A DNA stretch of 64,000 nt from the NCBI RefSeq assembly GCF_052118625.1, contig NZ_JBQKGW010000015.1, positions 10,084 through 74,083 on the forward strand. Direction: 5' to 3'. Shown here one piece after another: positions 9,296 to 17,846 of the stretch; the stretch's first letter is position 1; each line of letters starts with the position of its first letter. This DNA is from Porcincola sp945869225. GTDB taxonomy: Bacteria; Bacillota; Clostridia; Lachnospirales; Lachnospiraceae. A program made the position numbers and the translations under genes. The notes beneath the pieces are model-generated. The model worked only from the letters and a program-made list of their open reading frames with translations. It did no database searches and was not told where the DNA came from.

Positions 9296-10924
9296 AGGTT
9301 TTTTGAAAAGGGCGGTCGAGATATTGAAGGCGTTGTCAGCGCAGCGCTCCAGGTCGGTTGTCATATCGGTGAAGACGATTCCGGCCATCGGATTGCAGTT
9401 GCCGTTCATCAGGCGCTGTACATGGTTGTTTGTAATCTGGTCATGGAGCTGATCCACCTGGTTTTCGTTCTCGGAGGCTTCCGGAAGCTTGCGGAAGTTT
9501 TCTTCGGAGAAGATGTCTATGCACAGCTCGACGCTGCGGACAACCTTCTCCGAGAGCTTCTGAAGATCGGACTTTCCGGCGGCGGACAGCTTGTCATTCT
9601 GTTCATCCAGTTTCTGGCGGAATTCGATGATGTTTTCCGCCTGATCCCCGATGCGCTCGAAGTTCATGGCGATCACCATCAGCTTGGAGGCACGGAAGGC
9701 ATCCGCGTCGGTGAGGTCAAGCGATCTGGTCTCCATCAGCCTGTCTGAGATCGCCTGACAGAGATAATCGATGATAGACTCGGTATCCTCAACCTGATTC
9801 ATCAGCTTCTGTGTATTTCCTTCTTCAAAGAAGCACTGGAGCGACAGTTTCAGATTGTCGAGGGTCATTTCCCCCATTCTCCTGCATTCCAGGACCGCCT
9901 GCCGGATCTGGACGGAAGGCAGTGTCGATTTCGCGGAATTCAGATACAGCAGCTTCTTGCCTTCCAGCATCCTTGTCTCTTCCGGAAGCCGGGGGATCAT
10001 CATCTCCGAGAGCCGTACGATCAGTCCCGAAAATGGAGACAGGACCAGTACGGAAAAGATTGCGAAGATCGTGTGCGTGTTTGCGATCTGGCGGCCGATA
10101 TTGTTCGGGGACAGTCTGCAGATCAGATCCAGAACCTGCGGAAAGATGCCGATGATGGTCAGAAGCAGCGCTGCCCGAAGCAGGTTGAATACGAGGTTCA
10201 GCACAGCGGACCGTTTCCCGTTCCGATTCGTGGTCAGACCCGCCAGCAGGTTCGGAGTGACAGAACCGATCGCGGCTCCGATCAGCAGGTATACGGTCGT
10301 CTGATAATTCAGAATACCCTGCACGGCAAAGGTCTGAAAGATGACGGTAGACGAAGAGGAGCTCTGCAGAAGAGCTGTGAAGGCTATTCCAAACAGAACA
10401 GCCAGGACAGGGTTCGACAAGCCCGAAAGAAACTGCTCAAACTGAGCGCTCTGCGATAACGGTTTGATCGCATCCTTGATCAGGCCGACTCCGACGAACA
10501 GCATTCCGAAGCCGAGTATGATCATCCCGACGGATTTTACCCTTTTTCTGGACATAAAGAGGTACATCACGCAGCCGATAAACAGCAGAAGCGGGGCGAA
10601 TGCTGTCAGGTCGAACGCTGTGATCTGTGCTGTGATGGTTGTCCCGATATTGGCGCCCATGATGACGGCGATGGCTTCCTTCAGATTCATCAGGCCTGAG
10701 TTCACGAATCCGATCACCATCATGTCTGTCGCGGATGAGCTCTGGATCAGAACGGTTACGCCCATTCCCAGCAGGATACCGCGGACTTTATTGGACGTTG
10801 CATGCTCCAGAATCGTTCGGACTTTGTCTCCGGCGGCGCTCTGAAGGCCGGACGACATGAGCGTCATCCCAAGAAGGAAGAGCCCGACGCCGCCCAGGAG
10901 AGCAAAGAAATCGGCAATACTCAT
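9290..10924 (-). CDS. Na/phosphate cotransporter with PhoU-like C-terminus
   Basis: A 544-residue NptA-type symporter. Two inverted copies of the symporter core each carry the family Gln-Ser-Ser-Ser motif (LIQSSSATDM and LLQSSSSST), with about eight membrane helices up to residue 310. A cytoplasmic PhoU-like helical domain (FERIGDQAENI, DLERCADNAFNIS) makes up the C-terminal third. The start at 10924 (MSIADFFALLGG) has AAGAGAG upstream and lies just downstream of a Pho box, so induction under phosphate limitation is expected. A paralogue is at 32061. Confidence 0.9.
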   Translation of the reverse strand: MSIADFFALLGGVGLFLLGMTLMSSGLQSAAGDKVRTILEHATSNKVRGILLGMGVTVLIQSSSATDMMVIGFVNSGLMNLKEAIAVIMGANIGTTITAQITAFDLTAFAPLLLFIGCVMYLFMSRKRVKSVGMIILGFGMLFVGVGLIKDAIKPLSQSAQFEQFLSGLSNPVLAVLFGIAFTALLQSSSSSTVIFQTFAVQGILNYQTTVYLLIGAAIGSVTPNLLAGLTTNRNGKRSAVLNLVFNLLRAALLLTIIGIFPQVLDLICRLSPNNIGRQIANTHTIFAIFSVLVLSPFSGLIVRLSEMMIPRLPEETRMLEGKKLLYLNSAKSTLPSVQIRQAVLECRRMGEMTLDNLKLSLQCFFEEGNTQKLMNQVEDTESIIDYLCQAISDRLMETRSLDLTDADAFRASKLMVIAMNFERIGDQAENIIEFRQKLDEQNDKLSAAGKSDLQKLSEKVVRSVELCIDIFSEENFRKLPEASENENQVDQLHDQITNNHVQRLMNGNCNPMAGIVFTDMTTDLERCADNAFNISTALFKKPS

Positions 10925-10956
10925 AGCACAGTACTCTCTTTTCTGTATGCATTCTA

Positions 10957-10973
10957 TGTAAAAGATATGTAAA
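10957..10973 (-). promoter_or_regulatory. Pho box upstream of Na/phosphate symporter
   Basis: Reading the minus strand there are two TTTACA hexamers with starts exactly 11 bases apart. This is the direct-repeat arrangement bound by PhoP in Gram-positive bacteria. A TAGAAT element follows at once and could be the -10. The rest of the 326-base gap (10925-11250) holds only an AT-rich stretch and the promoter of the next gene. Confidence 0.6.
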
Positions 10974-11176
10974 GCAGGTAAATTATATGAAGAAATACGT
11001 AAGGAACAGGTCACGAATTATCAATAAATTTGCCATAGTATTATTATACTAAAGGCGAAGGTGACAATCAACATCGGGTCTGGCCTTTTGTTTCGTTTTC
11101 AATTGGCCGGTCTGGAGCGGCTGATGAAAGCGCGGGGCGGCGTTTTGAAGAGATTGTGAAGATTTCGGAAGGATCC

Positions 11177-11205
11177 TTGACAGACGGTATGAAACCTTAT
11201 AGATT
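11177..11205 (+). promoter_or_regulatory. sigma-A promoter for HD-domain gene
   Basis: TTGACA (11177-11182), a 17-base spacer and TAGATT (11200-11205) form a near-consensus housekeeping promoter. It lies 45 bases before the ATG at 11251. Confidence 0.7.
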
Positions 11206-11250
11206 AGGCCGCAAAGGGTGCTGAATATCCCTTTGAGGAGCGTGATCTTT

Positions 11251-11817
11251 ATGACAGCTTATTTCAAAAAGCAGATGGATAAGGAGTCGAACAGGAGAAT
11301 CGCCGCAGATATTTCGGCTTATGGGAAAGAGATCGTTGATTCAGAGCTGTTTCGTCAGGCATTTGCACAGAAACATCATACAAACACGACGGTGGGAGAA
11401 CACACGCTGAATGTGACGGCTGCTGCGCTTCGTATGTGCTATGCGCTTGAGAAGACCGGACTGAGACTGGACAGAAGAGCAGTGACGATTGGCGCGCTGT
11501 GCCATGATCTTGGCATCATCGGCCGTTATGAGAAGTTTGCGAACAATCGTGTCTGCTGCAGACTTCACCCGATTGACTCTGTCAGAATTTCCAGAGAGCT
11601 TGTGCCGGAGCTGGACCATAAGACGGAGGAGATTATCCGGTGTCACATGTGGCCGCTCAACGGCTGGATGCCGACGTCAGCGGAGGGATACCTGATCACG
11701 GTTGCGGACAAGTACAGCTCCATCCGGGAGCTGCTCTACAGACCGGCGCTGCCGCTGCTTCGGCGTGAGACGGCGGGAATGATTCTCGGGGCCCTTGTCT
11801 GCGGCGCTGCCGTTTGA
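11251..11817 (+). CDS. HD-domain phosphohydrolase
   Basis: A 188-residue HD-superfamily protein. Metal ligands are visible as the His in GEHTLNV (first), CHDLG (the HD pair), and later His and Asp residues in RCHMWP and VADKYSS. Length and the LHPIDSVRISRELVP segment resemble small stand-alone HD hydrolases of Clostridia that act on nucleotides or related phosphates. The ATG at 11251 follows TTTGAGGAG; a GTG 33 bases upstream has no ribosome site. It is a single-gene unit with its own promoter. Substrate unknown. Confidence 0.8.
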   Translation: MTAYFKKQMDKESNRRIAADISAYGKEIVDSELFRQAFAQKHHTNTTVGEHTLNVTAAALRMCYALEKTGLRLDRRAVTIGALCHDLGIIGRYEKFANNRVCCRLHPIDSVRISRELVPELDHKTEEIIRCHMWPLNGWMPTSAEGYLITVADKYSSIRELLYRPALPLLRRETAGMILGALVCGAAV

Positions 11818-11906
11818 CAAGACAGTTCCATGGATGCCCCTTTTATTGCCGGCCGCTGATCGCTTCAGGGGCGGTGAAATCTTCGACAGAAAGTACCGAA
11901 GCGGGT

Positions 11907-12419
11907 TCACCCCCACAGCCTCCTGACGCGCGGTATGATCAGCCTGTTCAGAAAGCCGGTTACGATGCCGGCGCCAAGCCCGGCGAGCATCAGGACGGGA
12001 AGGTACCATTTCCAGGGGAAGCCGATTACAACCAGCGTGGCGACAAGAATCTGTCCGCAGTTGTGCAGGACGCCGCCGAGCGCGCTGACAGATACGACAC
12101 TGAACTTTCCTGTTTTCCTGACCAGTGCCATGCCGAGAATGCTGAGCGCAGTTCCGGCAAGACCATATGAGATACTGAACAAATTCCCAAACAGAAAGCC
12201 GATGATCAGCACGCGCAGAGCGGAGATCACGATGGCTTCCTTCCATCCGGCCAGGTACAGGATGGTCACAATCACGATGTTCGCAAGCCCAAGCTTCATG
12301 CCTGGAACAGGCATGGGGACCGGGATGACAGCCTCTACATAGCCGAAAAGCACCGCGAGCGCCAGCAGCAGTCCGGAAGCGGCGACTTTGCGGGCAATTG
12401 TATCACCGTGCGACCCCAT
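11907..12419 (-). CDS. Gx transporter family membrane protein (EetB-like)
   Basis: A 170-residue integral membrane protein with five to six helices, of the family once called heptaprenyl diphosphate synthase component I. The typical segments are MKLGLANIV and GGVLHNCGQ. The ATG at 12419 follows AGGAGGGG. It overlaps the end of the NusG-II gene by 17 bases, so the two are translationally linked. In flavin-based extracellular electron-transfer loci of Gram-positives a protein of this type (EetB) pairs with a NusG-domain-II protein (EetA) and ApbE, exactly the trio seen here. Electron transfer to quinone or flavin is inference. Confidence 0.75.
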   Translation of the reverse strand: MGSHGDTIARKVAASGLLLALAVLFGYVEAVIPVPMPVPGMKLGLANIVIVTILYLAGWKEAIVISALRVLIIGFLFGNLFSISYGLAGTALSILGMALVRKTGKFSVVSVSALGGVLHNCGQILVATLVVIGFPWKWYLPVLMLAGLGAGIVTGFLNRLIIPRVRRLWG

Positions 12420-12825
12420 CGAGATCCCCTCCTTCTGATTCCTTTGCATCGACAATCGAAAGTACAACCTTATTGGGCAGGCAGACAATCGTGCCTCCGT
12501 TCTCGTCGATGGCACTTTCCTGGATACAGATCTGGTCCGGGCAGTCAGCCGATACCATCTTCACTTTTCCATCCTGAATTCTGCATACGTTCGAGTCATT
12601 AATCTCGATTTCCCGGTCTGTCGTCAGAGGATAGGTGCCATACTCTTTGCCATCCACCTGGATCAGAAGAGCAGGTGACTTTGGCTTCACAGCTGTGACA
12701 ATCGGAATGATCAGCAGAATGACAGACAACAGTGCAAGACCGCCGATCAGGAGCAGGTCATTGCGCCGGATCTGCCGGTCGGATCGGTTATATTCAGTTT
12801 TATCCTCTTTCGTGCTCTGCATCAT
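12403..12825 (-). CDS. membrane-anchored NusG domain II protein (EetA-like)
   Basis: About 140 residues with one N-terminal membrane helix (LLLIGGLALLSVILLIIP) and an extracytoplasmic NusG-domain-II fold. The domain carries the usual cysteines in ADCPDQICIQ and IVCLPN. Start choice is uncertain: ATGs at 12825 and 12822 both follow a weak GGGAA site, and an earlier one would overlap apbE. It lies between apbE and the Gx-transporter gene in a tight minus-strand operon divergent from rnf. The family is linked to ApbE/Rnf-type flavin redox systems; its own chemistry is unknown. Confidence 0.78.
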   Translation of the reverse strand: MMQSTKEDKTEYNRSDRQIRRNDLLLIGGLALLSVILLIIPIVTAVKPKSPALLIQVDGKEYGTYPLTTDREIEINDSNVCRIQDGKVKMVSADCPDQICIQESAIDENGGTIVCLPNKVVLSIVDAKESEGGDLDGVAR

Positions 12826-12865
12826 ACTTGTTCCCAAAACATTCGAAATGGTGAGACCTGTCTGT

Positions 12866-14134
12866 TCAGCTGGCCGAGATGGTTTCAATATGATACCGAT
12901 CGGATATAAAGGAGTCTTTCAGCCCATCGCTGATGGTGATGGTCTGGTCGGTATCAAAGAGAACCATGTCAAACTGGTCGTTATGAGCCTTCCAGAAGGA
13001 AATGGCTTTCTCTTTTCCCATCACGCAGAGAGAGGTGGAGAGACCGTCCGCCAGGGCTCCGTCCTTGCAGATGATGGAGACAGAGGAAAGGTCATTCTCG
13101 ACCGGGTAACCGGTCGAGGGATCGATGATATGCGGATACCGTTTGCCGTCCTGGTCGACAAGGTAGCGTTCATAGCCGCCTGAGGTGATGACGGTACTGT
13201 CTTCTGAAAGCGTGAGAATGCCGAGAAGCGCGCTGGTGTCCGCCGGATCTTCGATGCCGACGCGCCAGGGGCTCCCATCAGGCTTGCTGCCTGTCACCTG
13301 AATGTTGCCGCCCAGGTCGGCAAGCCCGCCCGTCAGATGGTGCTTCTGATAGATATCCATGACCTTCTGCGAGGTGTAGCCCTTGGCGACTCCGCCGAAG
13401 TCAATCTGGACGCCGGAGGGGAGAGAAAGCTTCTTTGTCTCCGGGTCGTATGTGACCTTGGAGGAGTCGACAAGCGGAAGAAGCGCCTCTATCTCTGCTT
13501 TTGTCGGCACATGGCTGATCAGATGCTCACTTGAGGAGAGGACATCCGCGCCCGCCTCGGTCTGTGACTCAGCCTCAGTCTGCGCGGAAGCCTCGGTCTG
13601 CCCGGCACCGGGGGCCTGCGCAGCGGCTTCAGCCTGTGACTCAGCTTCGGTCTGCGCAGAAGCCTCGCGCCCTGGAGCACCCTCTGTGCCGCTTTCCGTC
13701 TCATCTTCGGATTCGCCGAAGAATTCCGTAAATCCCCAGAGCTTCATGATGGGGTAGATGGTGAAGTCGAAGGCACCGTTTGTTTCCTGATATAACTGAA
13801 GGGACATGTCTGTCAGCGCGGCAGTGTCATCCGAAAGTGTTCCGCCGCCATCGTGGTTGATCTGCCACACCTCGCTGCCTTTTGTGCCGGTTGAAAGCAG
13901 GCTGTCGAGTGAGCGGATTTTCTCCTCTGCTTCATCGAGCGCCGCCCCGGCATCCTCGCCGTAGGCCTTCAGGTTCATGACAGTTGTCATTGCGAAAAGC
14001 TGGCGGGTCTGCGGCTCTTCATTCTGACCGGCATATGCGGCCGGCGCAAGGGCAGCAGAGATAAGCATACCGGAAGCCATCATGGCACTGAGTGCGGCTG
14101 GTGTGATGGTTTTCTTTAAATATTTGAAAGGCAT
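12866..14134 (-). CDS. apbE: ApbE, FAD:protein FMN transferase
   Basis: A 422-residue exported flavin transferase that attaches FMN to a Thr in target proteins of Rnf, Nqr and related systems. It has a Sec signal peptide ending APAAYA-GQ with no lipobox Cys. Catalytic core motifs are DFGGVAKGY, DLGGNIQVTG, TSGGYERY, HIIDPSTGYP and ADGLSTSL. Residues about 145-200 are an acidic Ala/Glu/Thr/Ser-rich insert made of repeated EASAQTEAESQ-like units, absent from ordinary ApbE. GACAGGAGGAACC precedes the ATG. It heads the apbE–NusG-II–Gx operon, divergent from rnfC, and its likely local substrates are RnfD and the lipoprotein at 18518. Confidence 0.92.
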   Translation of the reverse strand: MPFKYLKKTITPAALSAMMASGMLISAALAPAAYAGQNEEPQTRQLFAMTTVMNLKAYGEDAGAALDEAEEKIRSLDSLLSTGTKGSEVWQINHDGGGTLSDDTAALTDMSLQLYQETNGAFDFTIYPIMKLWGFTEFFGESEDETESGTEGAPGREASAQTEAESQAEAAAQAPGAGQTEASAQTEAESQTEAGADVLSSSEHLISHVPTKAEIEALLPLVDSSKVTYDPETKKLSLPSGVQIDFGGVAKGYTSQKVMDIYQKHHLTGGLADLGGNIQVTGSKPDGSPWRVGIEDPADTSALLGILTLSEDSTVITSGGYERYLVDQDGKRYPHIIDPSTGYPVENDLSSVSIICKDGALADGLSTSLCVMGKEKAISFWKAHNDQFDMVLFDTDQTITISDGLKDSFISDRYHIETISAS

Positions 14135-14229
14135 CGGTTCCTCCTGTCATCGGACCGCAGACACCTGGTCAACTTAACATGACGATGTGAACACCGGGTG
14201 TCTGCCATAAAAAGATTCTGGTATAACAA

Positions 14230-14258
14230 TTGAAAATGCTAATTATTATTTGTATAAT
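14230..14258 (+). promoter_or_regulatory. promoter of the rnf operon
   Basis: TTGAAA (14230-14235), exactly 17 bases, then TATAAT (14253-14258) is an excellent housekeeping promoter, 50 bases before the rnfC ATG. It lies in the AT-rich divergent interval shared with apbE. Confidence 0.8.
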
Positions 14259-14307
14259 ACTTCAATTGTGCAAGTCAAGAAGATCGACATGATTAGAGGA
14301 GGTATTC

Positions 14308-15633
14308 ATGGGTGTGTTGACGTTCAGAGGGGGCGTTCACCCTTATGAGGGTAAGGAACTCTCATCTCAGAAGCCCATCGGAAAACTGGATCCCGGACCG
14401 GAGCTGGTCTATCTGATGTCACAGCATATCGGTGCACCGGCAAAACCAGTGGTTGCAGTCGGCGACCGGGTTCTGAGGGGGCAGATGATCGGGGAGGCAG
14501 GGGGCTTCGTTTCTGCGCCGGTCTATGCGTCAGTATCCGGAACGGTTAAGGAAATCGCTACCAGAAAGACCGCAACCGGGGCGCCTGCAACAGCCATTGT
14601 CATCGAAAATGATCAGAAGTATGAGTCTGTCTCATTTGAGGGAGCGAAGCTGGAGGACCTTGGCAGAGAAGAGATTCTGGAGAGAATCCGGAAAGCTGGC
14701 GTTGTCGGAATGGGCGGTGCAGGGTTCCCGACCGCTGTCAAGCTGGCGCCGAAGGACCCGTCTGCGATTGACCATATCCTGGTCAACGCGTCGGAATGCG
14801 AGCCGTATCTGACATCCGATTACCGGTGCCTGATGGAGGAGCCGGAGAAGGTTGCAGCCGGTCTTGAAGTGATTCTGAAGCTGTTCGGGCCCTCCTGCGA
14901 GGGTGTGATCTGCATCGAGGATAACAAACTGGATGCGGCGGAGGTTATGCGGAACGCTATATCCGGAAAGAGCCGGATGAGAGTTGCTGTTACAAAGACC
15001 AAGTATCCGGAAGGGGCTGAGCGCTCTCTGATCAAGGCAGTCACAGGGCGGGAAGTGAACTCTTCCATGCTGCCGGCGGACGCTGGCTGTGTGGTTGACA
15101 ATGTGCAGACGGTTATCGCCGTCTATGAGGCTGTCATCGAAGGCAAACCGCTCATGGAGCGTGTTTTCACGATCTCCGGAGATGCGCCGAAGGACCCGAA
15201 GAACTTCCGGGTTCCGGTCGGAACGCCATACACACGGATCATTGAGGCAGACGGCGGATTTCGGGAACATCCGGAAAAGGTCATATCCGGCGGCCCTATG
15301 ATGGGATTCGCGCTGGCAGATCTGGATGTCCCTGTCACCAAAACATCGGGTGCCCTGACCTGCTTTATCCACGATCCGGTGAAAAATCTGGAGAGCGGAC
15401 CTTGTATCCGCTGCGGAAAGTGCATCGAGGTCTGTCCGCAGCGTCTGGTGCCGTGCAGGCTTCTGGATATCGCCCTGCATGGGGACATGCAGCGGTTCCA
15501 GGACGAGTATGGGATGGAGTGCGTGGCATGCGGCTGCTGCAGCTACAACTGCCCGGCAAAGCGCCCTCTGGCTGTCAACATCAATGCCATGAGAGGCAAG
15601 GTGCTGGCGGAGAGAAAGAAGAACAGGAAGTGA
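14308..15633 (+). CDS. rnfC: Rnf complex subunit RnfC
   Basis: A 441-residue peripheral subunit that carries NADH oxidation and Fe-S relay in the Rnf ferredoxin:NAD oxidoreductase. Order: N-terminal barrel-sandwich (FRGGVHPYEGKELS), flavin/NADH Rossmann-like region (VGMGGAGFPTAVKL, NASECEPYL), SLBB-type segment, then two [4Fe-4S] motifs CIRCGKCIEVCP (about 366-377) and CVACGCCSYNCP (about 405-416). All cluster cysteines are present. GAGGAGG precedes the ATG. First gene of rnfCDEA. Confidence 0.95.
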   Translation: MGVLTFRGGVHPYEGKELSSQKPIGKLDPGPELVYLMSQHIGAPAKPVVAVGDRVLRGQMIGEAGGFVSAPVYASVSGTVKEIATRKTATGAPATAIVIENDQKYESVSFEGAKLEDLGREEILERIRKAGVVGMGGAGFPTAVKLAPKDPSAIDHILVNASECEPYLTSDYRCLMEEPEKVAAGLEVILKLFGPSCEGVICIEDNKLDAAEVMRNAISGKSRMRVAVTKTKYPEGAERSLIKAVTGREVNSSMLPADAGCVVDNVQTVIAVYEAVIEGKPLMERVFTISGDAPKDPKNFRVPVGTPYTRIIEADGGFREHPEKVISGGPMMGFALADLDVPVTKTSGALTCFIHDPVKNLESGPCIRCGKCIEVCPQRLVPCRLLDIALHGDMQRFQDEYGMECVACGCCSYNCPAKRPLAVNINAMRGKVLAERKKNRK

Positions 15634-15645
15634 GGAAGTTCGGAA

Positions 15646-17238
15646 ATGGGTGAAAAATTGCTTGTGTCACCTTCGCCGCACGTCAGGGCAAAGGGGAAAA
15701 CGTCGCTGATCATGCTTATGGTGATTGCTGCGCTTCTTCCGGCCTGCGTGTACGGAGTACTGAATTTTGGAATGCATGCCCTGCTGATCCTGGTCCTTTC
15801 GACCGGATCAGCTGTTGCAGCAGAGCTTGTCTATGAGCTTGTAATGAGAAAGAAAATCACTGTGACAGACGGATCTGCCGCAGTGACAGGGCTTTTGATC
15901 GGCATGAATATGCCGCCGATGATCGCATGGTGGATACCGGTGATTGGCTCTGTGTTTGCAATCATTGTGGTGAAGCAGCTGTTCGGCGGCCTTGGCCGTA
16001 ACTTTATGAACCCGGCTCTGGCAGCCCGCTGCTTTCTGGTGCTGGCGTTCTCTGCGCAGATGACTGCTTTCACGACCGGGACCGGTGTGCTGAGTCAGGT
16101 GACAGAGCCGACTGTGACGGCGGAGACAGCTGCAGAGGCGGATGGCAAGGCCGATGAGACCGCTGGTTCAGATGCGGATTCGGCGGCGACAGCCTGGACG
16201 GAGGCGGCAGCGAAGACCGATGCCGACTCAGCGGCGACAGCCGAGACGGAAGAAAAGGGCAAGGCAGCCGCGGCAGCGAAGATCGACGCGGACTCAGCAG
16301 CAACAGCCGAGACGGAAGAAAACAGCAAGGCAGCAGCGGCAGCGAAGACCGACGCGGACTCAGCAGCAACAGCCGAGACGGAAGAAAAGGGCAAGGCAGC
16401 CGCGGCAGCGAAGACCGACGCCGACTCAGCAGCGACAGCCGAGACGGAAGAAAACAGCAAGGCAGCCGCGGCAGCGAAGACCGACGCCGACTCAGCGGCG
16501 ACAGCCGAGACGGAAGAAAACAGCAAGGCAGCCGCGGCAGCGAAGACCGACGCCGACTCAGCGGCGACAGCCGAGACGGAAGAAAAGGGCAAGGCAGCCG
16601 CGGCAGCGAAGACTGATGCCGACTCAGCGGCGACAGCCGAGACAGCAGATGCGGCCTCCGGCGCAACGGCCGGGACGGAGAAAGCGGCTCCGGAAGCGGA
16701 GGCTCAGGATTCCGGTAAGCTGGATGCTGTGTCGACAGCGACTCCGCTGAAGTATCTGAAGAAGGGCCAGAGCTTTGACCTGAAAGCGCTCTTCTTCGGA
16801 AACACACCTGGATCCATCGGAGAAACCTCCGCACTGCTTCTGCTGATCGGGGGCATCTTCCTGATGCTGCTTGGCGTGATCGACTGGAGAATCCCGGTCT
16901 TCTATATTGGAAGCTTTGGCGTGCTAGTCCTGATCACTGCAGCGGCAAGGGGATATGATGCACCGCTTCAGTACATGCTTCAGGAGCTGTTTGCAGGCGG
17001 ACTGATGATGGGTGCCTTCTTTATGGCGACCGACTATGTCTCTTCTCCGTATACAAAGAGCGGAAGAATCTTGTTTGCGCTGATCATCGGTGTCATGACC
17101 TGGCTCTACAGAATGTTTGGCATGTATAAGGAAGGCGTCTCCAACGCGATTATCCTCGCAAACTGCCTGACACCGCTGATCGACCGGCTGACGCGTCCTG
17201 TTGCTTTCGGAATCAGAAAGAAGGAGGCATCGTCATGA
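15646..17238 (+). CDS. rnfD: Rnf complex subunit RnfD with a repeat insertion
   Basis: An FMN-bearing membrane subunit of Rnf. Residues 1-150 and 375-530 are the expected helices, with AVTGLLIGMNMPP and GSIGETSALLLL. The covalent-FMN motif is DAVSTATPL, with Thr366 the expected attachment residue (16741-16743). Normal RnfD is about 300-350 residues; this one is 530 because about 190 residues of Ala/Thr/Glu/Asp/Lys-rich sequence, largely six 22-residue tandem repeats, are inserted in the loop just before that motif. The frame stays open throughout, so the protein is probably made. The stop overlaps the rnfE start by four bases (ATGA). Confidence 0.9.
   Translation: MGEKLLVSPSPHVRAKGKTSLIMLMVIAALLPACVYGVLNFGMHALLILVLSTGSAVAAELVYELVMRKKITVTDGSAAVTGLLIGMNMPPMIAWWIPVIGSVFAIIVVKQLFGGLGRNFMNPALAARCFLVLAFSAQMTAFTTGTGVLSQVTEPTVTAETAAEADGKADETAGSDADSAATAWTEAAAKTDADSAATAETEEKGKAAAAAKIDADSAATAETEENSKAAAAAKTDADSAATAETEEKGKAAAAAKTDADSAATAETEENSKAAAAAKTDADSAATAETEENSKAAAAAKTDADSAATAETEEKGKAAAAAKTDADSAATAETADAASGATAGTEKAAPEAEAQDSGKLDAVSTATPLKYLKKGQSFDLKALFFGNTPGSIGETSALLLLIGGIFLMLLGVIDWRIPVFYIGSFGVLVLITAAARGYDAPLQYMLQELFAGGLMMGAFFMATDYVSSPYTKSGRILFALIIGVMTWLYRMFGMYKEGVSNAIILANCLTPLIDRLTRPVAFGIRKKEASS
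16216..16611 (+). repeat. six 66-bp in-frame tandem repeats inside rnfD
   Basis: Six contiguous 66-bp units encode TDADSAATAETEE followed by KG or NS and KAAAAAK. Two partial, degenerate units flank them (about 16168-16215 and from 16612). Units differ only by a few bases, so the array is recent or kept homogeneous. Two subtypes (KG, NS) alternate irregularly, which fits slipped-strand or recombinational copying. Every unit is a multiple of three, so changes in number keep the frame. Confidence 0.95.
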
Positions 17239-17846
17239 GCAATCGTTTTTGGAAGGGAATTTTTGAGGAGAATCCGGTTCTCGTCCTGATGCTGGGCCTG
17301 TGCCCGGCACTTGGGACGACAGCCGCTGTAAAGCCTGCTCTGGCGATGGGAATCGCAACTGCGATTGTTCTGATTGCAGTGGAGCTGGTGATGACACTTC
17401 TGAGTCATGCGGTTCCGGAGAAAGGCTTCATGGTGGTTTCTGTTCTTCTGACAGCCGTTCTGACGTCGGCTGCTGACTATGTGATGGCGCAGAACTTTCC
17501 GGAACTTCGCGAAGAACTTGGCATCTATCTGCCGCTGATGGCGGTCAGTTCGGTGATTCTCAGCCGTGTCTGTGCAGTGTCGAAGAACGGATCACTGGCA
17601 GAAGCCCTGGGGGACTCGGTTGGCATGGGCATCGGCTTCATACTGGCACTTGCTGCGGTCAGTTCTGTGAGAGAGCTCCTTGGAGCAGGAACCTGGTTCG
17701 GCCTGCAGGTGATGCCGGAAGGATTCCAGCCGGTTGCTGCATTCTCCATGGCACCAGGAGCATTTTTCACAGTTGCGTTTCTTGCAGCTGCGATGAATAT
17801 CAAAGCCCGCAGGAAGGCGTCAGAGACAGACAGGGAGGGTGAATGA
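17235..17846 (+). CDS. rnfE: Rnf complex subunit RnfE
   Basis: A 203-residue polytopic subunit with six membrane helices. Family hallmarks are FWKGIFEENPVLVLMLGLCPALGTT near the start (the conserved central part is ENPVLVLMLGLCPALG with its intramembrane Cys) and DSVGMGIGFILAL with RELLGAGTWFG later. It starts inside the rnfD stop and overlaps the next gene by four bases, so rnfD-E-A are translationally coupled. In most Clostridia rnfG lies between rnfD and rnfE; here the two genes abut. Confidence 0.93.
   Translation: MSNRFWKGIFEENPVLVLMLGLCPALGTTAAVKPALAMGIATAIVLIAVELVMTLLSHAVPEKGFMVVSVLLTAVLTSAADYVMAQNFPELREELGIYLPLMAVSSVILSRVCAVSKNGSLAEALGDSVGMGIGFILALAAVSSVRELLGAGTWFGLQVMPEGFQPVAAFSMAPGAFFTVAFLAAAMNIKARRKASETDREGE

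Noticed and set aside
16216..16611. Possible CRISPR array from regular 66-bp repeats
   Set aside because: Units are contiguous with no spacers, stay in the rnfD frame, and no cas genes are present.
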